Assembly (NCBI GenBank): GCA_018127085.1
Contig: CM030733.1
Span: 62,001-126,000 of the forward strand
DNA length: 64,000 nt
Source of the DNA: Pneumocystis sp. 'macacae'
Taxonomy: Eukaryota > Ascomycota > Pneumocystomycetes > Pneumocystales > Pneumocystaceae
Direction of reading: 5' to 3'
This document shows positions 23,641 through 34,470 of this stretch, piece after piece. The notes under the pieces are model-generated. The model had not been told where the DNA came from and did not search any database. It was given only the letters and a program-made list of their open reading frames with translations. Both the position numbers and the translations under genes were made by a program. The stretch's first letter is position 1, and the number at the start of each line of letters is the position of its first letter.

Positions 23641-25389
23641 ATGCAGGGTTGGTTTTTTTCATAAAAACATTTTTAAAAAAATTATTTACTTTTTCTTTTA
23701 TTATTAGGTTGCGGAAAAATAAGTCTTTTAGAAAGTGTGGTTGTTTCGGCGAAGTGTATTATTTCTTTGAGTTCGTATTTATTGGCTCTATTTTTTTATA
23801 TATTTATGTTAAAACCTGTTTCTGTTATTTTAAAATCAGATGATAATATACAGGATTCTTCTAAGTTTAAAGAAAAAGATTTATCGTTTTTTTTTCTATT
23901 GAAGACTAGAAATGTTGATACAACAACCTTAACTAATTCTACGTTTCCTAATAATGGTAATCCGTCGTTTGGTGTTAATATATCTCATTTTAATGTGTCT
24001 GATACGATTACCAATTCTACTATTAGTTTTGAGGGAGATGGCGGCTCTGGTTCGTCAGGAAATGATGATTCTGGTTCGTCAGGAAATGATGATTCTGGTT
24101 CGTCAGGAAATGGTGGTCTTGGTTCGACAAAACATAGTGGGTTAGATTTAAATAATAGTACAATTAATGGTAAATCAAATTCGACGGCATCTAATAAAGA
24201 AAATATAACGAATGTGTCAGAAAATGGAGAAAACATTTCGCATCCTGAAGGCCCTAATGAAATATTACTACCTTTAAATGGTACTAAACCTAATTCATCC
24301 AGTGATGCAACATCACTTGAAACAATTATAATAAAAACATTAACAGATACAGTGACAAATACAGTTACGGCATTTCCTACAGTAATCGAAACTTTAAGTC
24401 AAGATTCAACACAAATTACGCTTTCGAGTTCAACGGAAACTTCATATGAAAATACAATCGCAACTTCATATGAAACTGTCAGTAAAGGCACTACTGTTTC
24501 TCATTCTATTTCGCAAGTTAGCACTTTTACTTCATCTAGTGAGTCTTATACCACTTTTCCAAATGATCAGTCGGATAGTAGTAGTCATAAATTTGATATA
24601 TTTAGGACGAGGACTCTATTAATGATAATAGCGCCGGTGCTACTTTTTATTATTATGTTTATTATTATATTATGGTATTGGCGTAGAAAATCTAATCGAG
24701 TATCTAAAGCTCCCCCACGAAAACAGGTTGAGGATTATAATATTATGCCAATTATAACTGGTGAAACTGGGGGGATACAAAGAACTAATTATCTTGAAAG
24801 AAATCAACCATATGGCTCTGGTATTGATGATTCTAATAGGTGGGGATATAGGGGATGGGGGCCAACAAATTTTTCTCCGAATAATAAGCCTCTTTTAACA
24901 AGGAATAATAGTATAGCATCTACTAATGCATCTGTATATCAGAAACAGGATTGTCTTTCTAAAATTAATGAAGATAAAGATATGTCTCAAACAGGGATGT
25001 CTGGGCGGAAATCATCAAATCGTTTAAGTGGTATGGCAAATTCTGTTGCTAGAGATGATTTTCAAAATACAAAACCTTTTAAGTCTAAAAATTTGGCCAC
25101 TCATATTTCTGGTCCTGTCAGTGGTTCATTTCATGATGCGTTACCATATCCTTCGAATACACACAATCTTGCTATTACTTCTAAAAACGGGTTACGGCAA
25201 GATTATGGTTTTTCATCTACACAAGAAAATTCGGTTGATAAACCATATAGTTATTCAGATATTCCAAGATCACTGTCGAGTAGTCAAAGAAAGACGTTAG
25301 AAGATAGGCGAGATGGTTCTCAAAGACACTCTATAATGTCTCAAAAATATCCTGAAAGACCTCAATTATATAATTTCTCTAAAACTTAG
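23641..25389 (+). CDS. type I-like Ser/Thr-rich surface glycoprotein, unrecognised
   Basis: No specific homologue is recognised. The proposed start is ATG CAG G at 23641-23647, joined across a 60-nt intron to 23708-25389 (562 residues). The first exon is inferred; the rest is one long open frame. A hydrophobic segment (YLLALFFYIFMLKPVSVIL, residues of about 28-46) could be a signal peptide or anchor. The ectodomain, to about residue 305, is Ser/Thr/Asn-rich with around eleven N-glycosylation sequons and an 8-residue GSSGNDDS repeat. A second helix (LLMIIAPVLLFIIMFIIILW, residues of about 307-326) is followed by YWRRKSNR and a polar tail of about 230 residues. The layout resembles fungal cell-wall stress sensors (Mid2/Mtl2-like) or Axl2-like proteins, but that is only an architectural analogy. 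Confidence 0.65.
24046..24129 (+). repeat. coding 24-nt minisatellite
   Basis: Three near-identical 24-nt units (tctggttcgtcaggaaatga plus tgat) and a partial fourth encode the GSSGNDDS repeat in the ectodomain of the surface glycoprotein. Units begin at 24046, 24070 and 24094. The third unit diverges at its 3' end (GGTGGT for GATGAT). Since the unit is a multiple of three, copy-number change would keep frame. Confidence 0.9.
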
Positions 25390-26796
25390 ATATACCAATC
25401 ATGTATTTTAGTTATTTTTGATTCAAGTATCTATGATTTTCTTTCTAGTATCTAATATTTGTATATTATTTTCTAAAATTCCTCTAACATACTTATAACA
25501 ATATCCATATTTTTAGTTATATATAATTTGATGTTTTTATTTAAATATGAATGTGTAAATCTTAATGTATTTTTTTGTAATTTGTAAGTTTATCAATTGT
25601 AAGGTTTTAAAAAAACATTATTATTTAGATTTTAGAATTTGAGTTTTTGAAAAAATTTTAAATATTTTAAATGATAAAATATTGATAAAATATTAATAGT
25701 TTTATTTTTTAAAAATGAAAGTATTGTATTTTTGATTTAGTATATTAAATTTATTAATAATTAAACAAAGTTTCATAAAAAAAATTTAATAAACTTTATG
25801 TGTTTTTAAAATTAATTGAAAGTATTATCTTTATAGCAGATTTTTGTTATAGCAAAATAACTGATGATTAATTAGAATACTATTTAAGAAGTTATTAAAT
25901 CATGAGTTTATATGTAATTAATTTTATATTATTAGTTAAATTTTATATTAATTTATATAGTTCAAAAAAAAAATTTTGGACAAGTATTTATTTTCATATA
26001 AATATATTTTAATATATTGATTTACTTTTTAAAAAAAATATTCAAAAATTTAAAAATAATCATTTTTAAAGAAGTATTTGTTCAAATTATATTAACTATT
26101 AAAGATTTACTTTAAAAAATTAATACACAAATAATTTTATTAAAGTATTGTATTTTTTATTTTTATTAATTTCATAATATACAATTAAAAGAAAAAGTTT
26201 CTTAAATAACTGTATTAAAAATCAAAATATTAAAACATTTGGAATTTAAAATACTTTTCAAATTAAATATGTTAAAAGGTACATTTTTAATAATAGATTT
26301 AGACCAATTATTAATGTTTTAAAAGAATGTAATGTAAAATATATATCTTTAAATCAAAAATCTACAAAATACATTTAAATATTTAAAACAAAAAGATAAC
26401 TTTTAGAATTTTCTAATAATAGTAAAAAAATACTCTAAAAATACAAAAAAACTCTAAAAGAACATTTAGATAAATTTGCAAGAAAATCTAAAAAGTCAAA
26501 ATCATCAAATAACAAATGTCCTTTCTAAAACAGTATATGGTTTATTAAAATTATTCTATTTATAAATAATATTATATAAACAAAAAACAATACATAACAA
26601 CTATATTAAACAAACTTCTGTATATTATTTCATAACATTTTTGCAGTTATAAAAAATGAATTGATAAAAAAATAGTACCAACTAAAAAATAAATATAACA
26701 ATAAGTATTCATTTTATCTCTAATAAAACATTATATTCTCAATCATAAGTTCTAAGGCTAATCTTCGAAGTACACCTATTTTTGAAAAATAAGGAA
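25390..26796. other. gene-free AT-rich stretch
   Basis: About 1.4 kb between the convergent ends of the surface-protein gene and coa1. Homopolymer A/T runs dominate. I see no gene, RNA or clear repeat. Confidence 0.55.
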
Positions 26797-27397
26797 TTAT
26801 CTAATTAATAAATCTGATTGTTCCAAAAGAGATATTTCTTGAGAACATTTGTCTGGACAAATTACCCATTCTAGAATCATCCATTCAGAATTTTTTCCTT
26901 TACGAATAGATTTAAATTTAATTGTTGCTTTATCTTCTATATAATCATTTCAATTATTCTTGTATAATAAAAAATAAATACTTACGGGAACCATTTACAC
27001 GAAATGATAAATTAATACGGCCTTTAATATAATTTATTTCTCCTGATACCCATGGCCATTTATATGCAAAATCGATATTTTTCCCAAGATAACTTTGTGC
27101 TATTGAACTATGCTTAAGTTGATACATAAGATGAGAAACAATAGGAGAATCAAGACGCTGATGATTAAAAGATAAGCCAATAATAAGAACCCATACAGTG
27201 CCCCCTATTACGAAGTAAAGAAATATCTTTTTTTTCGACAATGTAACAGGTAATGATTGCATAGTCAAATAATTATTGTATCGTTTACCGAAATGATTGA
27301 ATAGTAAAGAAGTTCCCCAAAGAGGCATTTTAGATACTGTTAAGAATGGGAAAGACAGTGGTAAACGATATGAACGAAAACCGATTCTTAAATTCAT
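26797..27397 (-). CDS. coa1: cytochrome oxidase assembly protein Coa1
   Basis: Mitochondrial inner-membrane factor for Cox1 maturation. Two exons: the first runs from ATG 27395-27397, the second ends at TAA 26797-26799. The N-terminus is basic with no acidic residues for the first 40 or so positions (NLRIGFRSYRLPLSFPF), consistent with a matrix presequence. A membrane helix (IFLYFVIGGTVWVLIIGLSF) is followed by the conserved intermembrane-space part: SPIVSHLMYQLKHSSIAQSY, LGKNIDFAYKWPWVSGEINY, IKGRINLSFRVNGS. The intron (GTAAGT donor, TATAG acceptor) joins it to DKATIKFKSIRKGKNSEW. The Y-L pattern, PWV.GE.N..KGRI..SF and K.T..F.S.R match the Coa1/Tim21-like family. It lies 69 bp downstream of the spc25 stop on the same strand. 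Confidence 0.87.
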
Positions 27398-27466
27398 TTC
27401 TCCAATACTATATTCTCAATGTTAAAAATAAATAGATATAAAACGTAGTAAAGTTATTACAATGAC

Positions 27467-28387
27467 TCAAGATGAACGAACAATTTTTTTAAAAGCCTTT
27501 CGCATATCTTTAAGAAATTCAAAAAAATCTCTGGATTGATTTAGCTTTGAAACTATTTCATTAATAGTCGTCAACGAGGGTAAGCATTCGATGACTTTTA
27601 ATGAGAAAAAAATACATAAAAAAATAATATCTACCTTCATAATCTCTTTTGGAAAGATCAATTATGAAATAAAATTCCCTCATCCAATCATTTTCATCAA
27701 TATGCGTAAAAACAATTTTAAGAAAATCATCTTTAACTCCTTCAATCTTCATAGCTAAGTAATCTTCCCAAAACCGCAATTCTGGTTGATTTTTAGAAGC
27801 TTGTTTAATAAGCATGTGCCGCATATTTGCTCGGACTAAGCAGTCAGAAACATTTATTGGTAAATAATAACTTACGTTCACGTTTTTTCTGAATTACTTG
27901 GTTAATATCTTGTATTTGTTTCGATAAATATTCTCGTTTTTCAGACATCATTGCCTTTTTTTCTTTAAATTCAGAAATAGAGAGTTCTGCCTCTACTACT
28001 TCTTGTTTTTCTTTTTCAACAGCTATTAAATGCTTAAAAATTATTAGTGAAAAATGAAGATATCGTATACCAAGAAGCATATTTTTTTCAATTTGCTTAT
28101 AGTCTTCAATCTGCTTTTGAAGATTTTTTTGAATTTCTTTATATATTAATTCAACCTTATAAAAACATGTTTAATCATTCACCTCGATCACCTGCCATGG
28201 TTTTTGAATGGCGATTTTTTTCTTCCAGTTGTTTCTCTTTCATATTCATAATAAACTTATCAAATTTAGAAGTAAATTGCATCATTTTGACCTTCGTCTC
28301 ATCAAATGATATACTTATAGATGGTAATGAAGATAACAAGGTTGAGTCAGAATTGAGTGGGAAGAAAGAAAGCTCTAATGAAGACAT
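27467..28387 (-). CDS. spc25: Ndc80 kinetochore complex subunit Spc25
   Basis: Globular-head and coiled-coil subunit of the Ndc80 complex at the kinetochore. Start ATG 28385-28387 (MSSLELSFFPLNSD). Coiled-coil exons follow: EIQKNLQKQIEDYKQIEKN, then EKEKQEVVEAELSISEFKEK and SKQIQDINQVIQKKRER. The C-terminal globular exons read RFWEDYLAMKIEGVKDDFLK, IVFTHIDENDWMREFYFIID, LSKRDYE and LPSLTTINEIVSKLNQSRDF, FEFLKDMRKAFK: the FTHID..DW.REF.F..D pattern is diagnostic of Spc25. At least five short introns; the exact joint near 28180-28195 has two possible acceptors. Divergent from swc4 with a 255-bp shared promoter. Confidence 0.92.
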
Positions 28388-28642
28388 ATTTATTTTTAAC
28401 AATTGAGAAAAAAAAACGATCTTTCAGAAGAAAACGTCTTTTTGTTACTCCTTTTTTTATAAAAAAATAACTTTTTTAAAATGTTTGTTTTAAAAATATA
28501 TCGATCACCCAAATATCAACAAAAATCATGAAATTTCTGTTACCTAAGCAACTACATAAATATTTGCAAAAAAAAGAAATATACAAAAAGCATAGAAAAA
28601 CATGATTATTCGAGCCCCTAGATAGCATCATATTGTAGAGAG

Positions 28643-30200
28643 ATGAGTTCTGATATAAGGGATCTCTTTAATTTGCAAGAAACACCTATTTCTAAACCTG
28701 TGGCTCGTATAAAACCAAAAACATTTACAGAGAAAAAACCAGATTCTATAACGCGAGAACTATATTCTCTTTTAGGTGAAAATACACCTCCTATTGCAAT
28801 ACTTCAGAATAAATTCAAAACTCGTCCAAAACTGCGTCAAAAAGCAGTTGCATGGTAAGCTCAAAGTTCAGTAATATTTTTTTCTGAGATTTATGATAGG
28901 GTATGGTCTTCATTTGTAAATGGTGCAAGAAAAGATGGGCATTTATTTAGCCACTGGATAAGGGCAGAGGATAGTATAAATGGCATGTTGATGATGCTCA
29001 ATTGAAAACAAAAAGCTTATTTTTAAATAGAAGAATATCGCTTTGAAAAATTGAATAAAAAAGTCAATATCATAACATATTCTAACGAAGAATACGCTTT
29101 GAATCTTACAGGTTTCATTTTTTCCTCTAATACTTTTTTCTTTAATTTAATTATACCTATTAGCACTAGATTGGTCTCGAGAAGAGACAGATTATCTATT
29201 TTCTCTTTGCAGAGAATATGATTTGCGTTTTGTTGTTATTGCTGATAGGTATGATTATAAGGGGACTCAAAGAACAATGGAAGATATAAAGGATAGATAT
29301 TACACAGTTGTTCGCAAAGTTCTTATGGCAAGAACACCTATTGCAATGATGACACCTACACAAACAGAAGAATTAAATCAGCTATATTATAATAAGGGTA
29401 TTTTTTATTTAAAGTTTATTTCTAAATACTTATATTTAAAGAAAGAGAAATTGCTCGGAAAAAACATCTTGCAAGTCTTGCTATGAGAACACCTGCTGAG
29501 ATTGCTGAAGAAGAAGCATTATTCATAGAATCACAAAGAATAGAAGCATACGGAAAGAAAATGGCTCAAGAAAGAAAAGAATTACTTCGTCTTTTGGAAG
29601 CACCAATACCCACTGGAAGTATTGCCAAATATACGTCTAGTCAAGGCTTAGGAATCCTTGCAAATAATATACTTAATGCAGATAAAAGTCGTAAAAGAAA
29701 AATACATGAAAACAATTCTTCCCAGGCACTTTATGGATTAACAAATTTACACAAGGATGCTATTTTTAAAAAAATTAAAAAACTTTCATCTCGTGAAGGT
29801 AATAATCAATAAAAAAAATAAATACATGTATTAATGAAATCATTTAGAAAGCATTTATGGCGTTTCTTGGCATGAGAAACTGCACGCAGGTATATATTTA
29901 CGCTCCACACGACTAAATATGACTAAACCAACCATCGCAACAAAAATTGCAACTATATTAACAGAGTTGGGTCTGGCTACTCGACTAACTATGCCAACGA
30001 CAAGAACATGTGCTAAATTTGAACAGCTTCAACGCTCTATAGAGATTCTTTTAGATGCAAAAAAACATCTAGACCGTCTCGAACAGGAGCATCGGGTTGC
30101 TGAAGCACGAGTTCAGGAAAATCCAATAAACGATTCAGAAACTAAAGTTCAAGAACCGCTAAATGACAATCTTAAGTTTCAAAAGCGACTTAGAAAGTAA
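28643..30200 (+). CDS. swc4: SWR1/NuA4 subunit Swc4 (Eaf2, DMAP1 homologue)
   Basis: Shared subunit of the SWR1 chromatin remodeller and NuA4 acetyltransferase, with a SANT-like domain. Starts [16 protein letters not shown]. Conserved blocks: [20 protein letters not shown], then [80 protein letters not shown] (SANT), [20 protein letters not shown], and in the last exon [20 protein letters not shown] with [20 protein letters not shown]. About six exons. The intron at 28983-29030 starts GC (GCATGT) and is the only joint I found giving DSINEEYRFEK. The last intron begins GGTAATAATC at about 29799 and joins REE to [10 protein letters not shown]. Confidence 0.95.
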
Positions 30201-30631
30201 TCTTTCAAAAATATTTCTTCTATCTTTAAATATATCTATTTATGTATTTTGTTCTTTTTGAAAAAAATATTAGATACCATAAATTCTATTCTTTCTATTC
30301 CCATTTTTCTATATCTTCTTATTGTATATAGTATTACTCCTCTTTTAAATAGATTCTGCTGCATCGAGACCTCGTTTTGCTTTCGACGAGTCAGCCTCCG
30401 AATGATTCTTTGGAAAAACTGCCTTTTTACGCAAAACACAGCATATACGGAGCATAGACTGTGTAAAGCATTCATTTGCGTGATCTAAGGCATTTTTCTC
30501 GTCTTTTCTCTTTTGAACGACATTTTAAAGGTCTACTGACTCATAAAAAGATAATAACTTAACGTTTATGCTGTAGATCCGTCGTTTATATTTATTCCAG
30601 CTCCTTTTCTCTACCTGTGCTGGCCGATTAT
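30201..30631. other. tandem intergenic spacer swc4 / ups
   Basis: About 430 bp. A GC-richer patch around 30358-30480 gives open frames on both strands without conserved features. Presumed 3' UTR of swc4 and promoter of the next gene. Confidence 0.45.
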
Positions 30632-31758
30632 ATGAAATTTTTTGAAACAACCTTTGTTTTTGACTATCCATGGTATCAGGTAGGAAAAAATAATTTATTG
30701 TGCGTGTATATGCCGAAAATTCATTATATATTAAATGAGGCACTTGCATATACTTCTTAAAGCGCACTATGCATGCTTTTCAGAACATACAGATGAAAGA
30801 AGGGCGCAAAAATGACATAGAAAAAAACATAAGAAAAGCATACATATACTTAAGCATAAAACATATGATTCAACAAGAAAACATATATAACTTGATATAA
30901 AGATATATATATACAAAAAAGAAGTGCGTATATTCTGTTCTGATAATATATATTCTTTAATACATAATCAAGTACATTTAAAACTAATTTTAATTTATTT
31001 GATTTATATCAAAATACTAATACAGGAAATTGTTGAAAATCATATATATATTAAAAATGTCAAAGTTCTAGTATATTTATGTTAAATTTAAGTAAATCAA
31101 CTTTTTACAATACATCTCGAAACCCAAGCGTATATACCTTAAATATATAGTTCACTACTTTATCATTTATGCAATATTTTTGATTTGAATATTTCAGCAT
31201 ATCAATACGAATTATGACTTATTAGCATATTAGGTGAGTACGGCACACTGGAGAAAATATCCAAACGAACGAGCGACACATGTGCTATCAATTGATACAT
31301 TACGTCGAGAAGTCGATCCTGAGACAGGCGTGTTGCGGACAGAGCGGCTGATCGTCTGCCGGCAGTCGGCGCCGCTGTGGATTCTTAAATTTGTTGGCGG
31401 CAATGGCGATTCTTATGTTCGAGAAGTCAGCGAAGTGGATCCTCGCTCAGGGCACGAAACATTGACAATGCGGTCAGCAAATTTAACATTTTCGCATATC
31501 GTTTCAGTTGAGGAGACTGTTGTATATCGCCCAGCACCCCATGATCCTTTGCGTAAAACGTTATTCGAGCAAGAAGCAACATTTCAAGCAACTGCATCAT
31601 TTACCCGTTTCGTTAGTGCTAAGATGGAAGAATGGTCAGTGCGCCGGTTTTCGACTAATGCGAAAACTGGTCGAGAAGGCTTTGAAGGTGTACTTGCAAA
31701 TATGGCAGAAAGTGTTTTTCGCACTGAGCAAACTCGTCCTGAAACCCCTTATCATTAG
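30632..31758 (+). CDS. PRELI/Ups-family mitochondrial lipid-transfer protein
   Basis: PRELI/MSF1-domain proteins carry phosphatidic acid or phosphatidylserine across the mitochondrial intermembrane space. Two exons, 30632-30679 and 31234-31758, give 190 residues. Exon 1 encodes MKFFETTFVFDYPWYQ, the family N-terminal strand (F...Y.YPW). Exon 2 continues VSTAHWRKYPNERATHVLSI, DTLRREVDPETGVLRTERLI, YVREVSEVDPRSGHETLTMR, LTFSHIVSVEETVVYRP. Both joints are canonical (CAG/GTAGG and ATTAG/GTGAG). The joined protein has the normal family length and order. The 554-nt intron is by far the longest in the window. Exon 2 is also GC-richer than its surroundings (about 31310-31400). Ups1 versus Ups2/3 identity cannot be settled by eye. 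Confidence 0.92.
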
Positions 31759-32114
31759 TTTTGTTAAAAAAATATTGAGTTTGATGCTGAATACAGATTA
31801 AAGGGGTATTAGGGGAAGAGTATTAAGAAAAAAGTACTCATACACAAAATTTGAATATTGATTAAAAATGCACTAAAAACATAAAATATAAAAAATACAA
31901 AAGAAAATGTAGGATGTGTCTAAATAAGAATGTAAAAACACCAGAGACATAGAAAGGTGTATATAGGTGAGTGTTATGGAATATCATAAGGTGTTTTTAA
32001 AACATTGTCCTTGTCTGCGTAGTTTGCGTGTCGGACACATTTTGCACCGTCCACATTTGCATTGTCAATTATCAGCCTTTACGTCGACTATAACGTTTTA
32101 TCTGCTCTGAGTTG
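31759..32114. other. tandem intergenic spacer ups / vps29
   Basis: About 355 bp with no coding signal. A short GC-richer patch (about 32008-32060) precedes vps29 and may belong to its promoter. Confidence 0.4.
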
Positions 32115-33014
32115 ATGTTGATTTTATTAATTGGTGATTTGCATATTCCATCGCGTGCCTTAGACATTCCCTACAAGGTATGTTAGGATTTTAAGGCTTT
32201 GATTAAGCTATGTATGAATATCGACTGGACTATACCAGAACACCGGTTAAGTTTTCAAAGCTTAAGCGGAGCTTGGGTTAAATTTTAGTTAATAGAATAA
32301 ATAGTTGAAAAAATTGCTAGTTCCAGGAAAAATTGCGCAAATTTTATGTACAGGAAATCTTGTAGATCATACAACTATAGATTTTCTTCAGACAGTTGCT
32401 CCCGATGTTCATTTTGTTAGAGGCGATTTTGATGATGTATGTTTTTTATTTATAATCTTAGAAAAATACAAAGTATAAAATATAACAGTATAAAGAAAAT
32501 ATGCGGATTCATATTTAGTATATTATGAATATATCATTCACTCTTTAACAATTCTTTATCAATTCTTCTCATTGATATATTACTGTCTTAATTTTTGCTA
32601 GACACAGTTCTTTGAGACTTTAACTAATTAATAATATAGTTAGGGAGAACATGGCCGGTATCACGAGTAATGACTATAGAAACTTTTCGGATTGGATTAA
32701 TTCACGGACATTCGATAGTACCGAGACAAGACAGTGATGCATTACATACAGTTGCACGTCAATTAGATGTAGATGTACTTGTATGGGGAGGAACACATCG
32801 TTTTGAAGCATATGAATGGGATGACAAACTATTTATAAATCCAGGCAGTGCAACAGGTGCATTACATACAGGATGGGGCGATGAACCAGTTATTCCGACA
32901 TTTGTTTTACTAAACCTTCAACCTGCAGTTATTGTTCTTTATGTTTACAAACTTATTGATGATGATATTAAAGTTGAAAAATTGCAATATCCTCGGAATG
33001 AGGCAAAGTTTTGA
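32115..33014 (+). CDS. vps29: retromer subunit Vps29
   Basis: Metallophosphoesterase-fold subunit of retromer, which recycles cargo from endosomes to the Golgi. Three exons, 32115-32177, 32305-32436 and 32640-33014, all phase 0; 189 residues, a usual family length. Motifs: [50 protein letters not shown], then [57 protein letters not shown], and the family end [18 protein letters not shown]. The fold's GD-H...N...GGTH pattern is partly changed (GGTH), as is usual in Vps29, which is thought to act as scaffold. Both introns (127 and 203 nt) are long for this window. The 3' exon starts after ATATAG; the TTAG two codons later would break frame. Confidence 0.95.
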
Positions 33015-33515
33015 AAAAAGTACAGTAAAACATTCTTTTGAATTCTTTACAACAATAATTTGTAACAATTGATTATAATGCAGTAGTTATGTGTCGGTAT
33101 CAACCATGCAAAGATTTTAAATTAAGTTTTGAAAAGTCACGCTCTAATTTGGGTTTAAAATCGTTTTATTATAGGAAATATCTAGCATTCTTTCTTCAAA
33201 CTTAGAAAACAAACGTCTCTAATCCATTATCCTTTATAACCCTTTTTTGTATTTTTTATTCATTTAAAAATTTAGAAGTAACCTAAATTTACTTTGACTA
33301 TAACTTCCTAACTTGCTCTAACCCTTTGTAAAAATGCTGTATGGAGATATAATGAAAATGTAACAAAACTTCTTTGAATATTATATAAACTCTTCTAATT
33401 TTATATTTTTTATTTTAATGCTCTCATTCTGTAACAGACCTTTCGGAGCCTTCAACGTTATAATCTAGAAATGTACTGAAAACCAAAATACAAAAATAAA
33501 ACACTATATAAGACT
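33015..33515. other. tandem intergenic spacer
   Basis: About 500 bp between vps29 and the Alba-domain gene. No gene, RNA or repeat is supported. Confidence 0.4.
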
Positions 33516-33827
33516 ATGCAGAGCACATCATTAAGCTCTGAGAAGCTGAAAAACGAGGTTTACGTTAAGAGGTCTAGCAGCATTCGTAGCCTCGTAACTC
33601 GTGGTTTACATGTATTAACAGAACAAGAAGCTCAAAACACTTTTACTGTCGAAGCACAAGGTTTAAGCATTGGAAAAGCGATAACCATTATAGAAATTCT
33701 GAAACGGCGTCTTCGGGATGCAGAACTTAGGTTCTGGCAGTATAATAAGCTTGACAATGCCAATACAGATGTCTCTGCAATTCATATGATCAGTAAAGAG
33801 TATAATCCTATCTTATTACTATCATAA
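33516..33827 (+). CDS. Alba-domain nucleic-acid-binding protein
   Basis: Single-exon gene of 103 residues. It shows the Alba pattern: EVYVKRSSSIRSLVTRGLHV, then an insert, FTVEAQGLSIGKAITIIEIL, KRRLRDAELRFWQYN. The G.SI.KAI.I.E.LKRR motif is the nucleic-acid-binding face of the fold. In fungi short Alba proteins are subunits of RNase P/MRP (Pop6, Pop7/Rpp20, Rpp25 type) or general RNA binders; which one this is cannot be decided by eye. The length fits a Pop6/Rpp20-like subunit. Start is the first ATG in the open frame. Confidence 0.75.
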   Translation: MQSTSLSSEKLKNEVYVKRSSSIRSLVTRGLHVLTEQEAQNTFTVEAQGLSIGKAITIIEILKRRLRDAELRFWQYNKLDNANTDVSAIHMISKEYNPILLLS

Positions 33828-34470
33828 CACATGATGATAATCTTAGTTATTCTTTTAACTTTAAACATGACAGTAGAAAAGAGATGGAAAAAAATATAAG
33901 GACTAAGTAAAAATATGTGATTGTTTTTCAAATATTGATAGACCCCAGAGTTACCCCAGTTTTAAAAATCAAGCTAAGCAGGCTACCATTACAGTTAACC
34001 GATGGCTGGAAGTAAGATCACCAATGGTATTCAAACATTTCTAACATTCCAGAGAACAGCAGCTGGATAATCATGATTAACAGAAATACTTTAAAATAGC
34101 AAACACTAAAACAATAAGTTACAAATAAACATAAGATAGACAATAAGCTGGTGACAAATGTAAAGTAGATAATAAGCTGTTAGAAATATAAACAATAAGC
34201 TATTAGAAATATAAAGAACAAGCTGTTGGGAATATAAGCAATAAGCTGTTGAAAATATAAGCAAATTGTTAGACATATAGTGTTAAGTAGATCATAGCCG
34301 TCAAAAAATTAACGTTTTGTAATAGATGAAAATGTTTCTTGAAAGCAAATACAAAAAAATAAACATAAGCAAGACACTGTACGCAGTTTATTTGAAACAT
34401 CCGTCTAGATGTATCTTGCTTTCCATCAAAAGCGTTTATTTCATTGCACTTTGGAGCTATACCACCCTAG
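33828..34470. other. intergenic spacer with degenerate repeat
   Basis: About 640 bp. The left half (33945-34080) is slightly GC-richer and non-coding; I could not match it to a known RNA. The right half holds the degenerate tandem repeat listed separately. Confidence 0.4.
34108..34280 (+). repeat. degenerate tandem repeat, about 23-25 nt unit
   Basis: Around six or seven imperfect copies of a unit like caataagctgttagaaatat. Variants include aataagctattagaaatata and caagctgttgggaatataag. Non-coding; it lies between the Alba gene and the 3' end of the orphan gene. Confidence 0.75.

Noticed and set aside
30525..30680. Minus-strand frame starting MDSQKQRLFQKISYNRPAQ, considered as a small gene
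   Set aside because: It is antisense to the first exon of the PRELI/Ups gene, whose joined protein matches its family well. The minus-strand frame has no recognised homologue.
33945..34080. Possible structural RNA gene in a slightly GC-richer intergenic patch
   Set aside because: No tRNA boxes, snRNA, SRP or RNase P signature could be recognised by eye.
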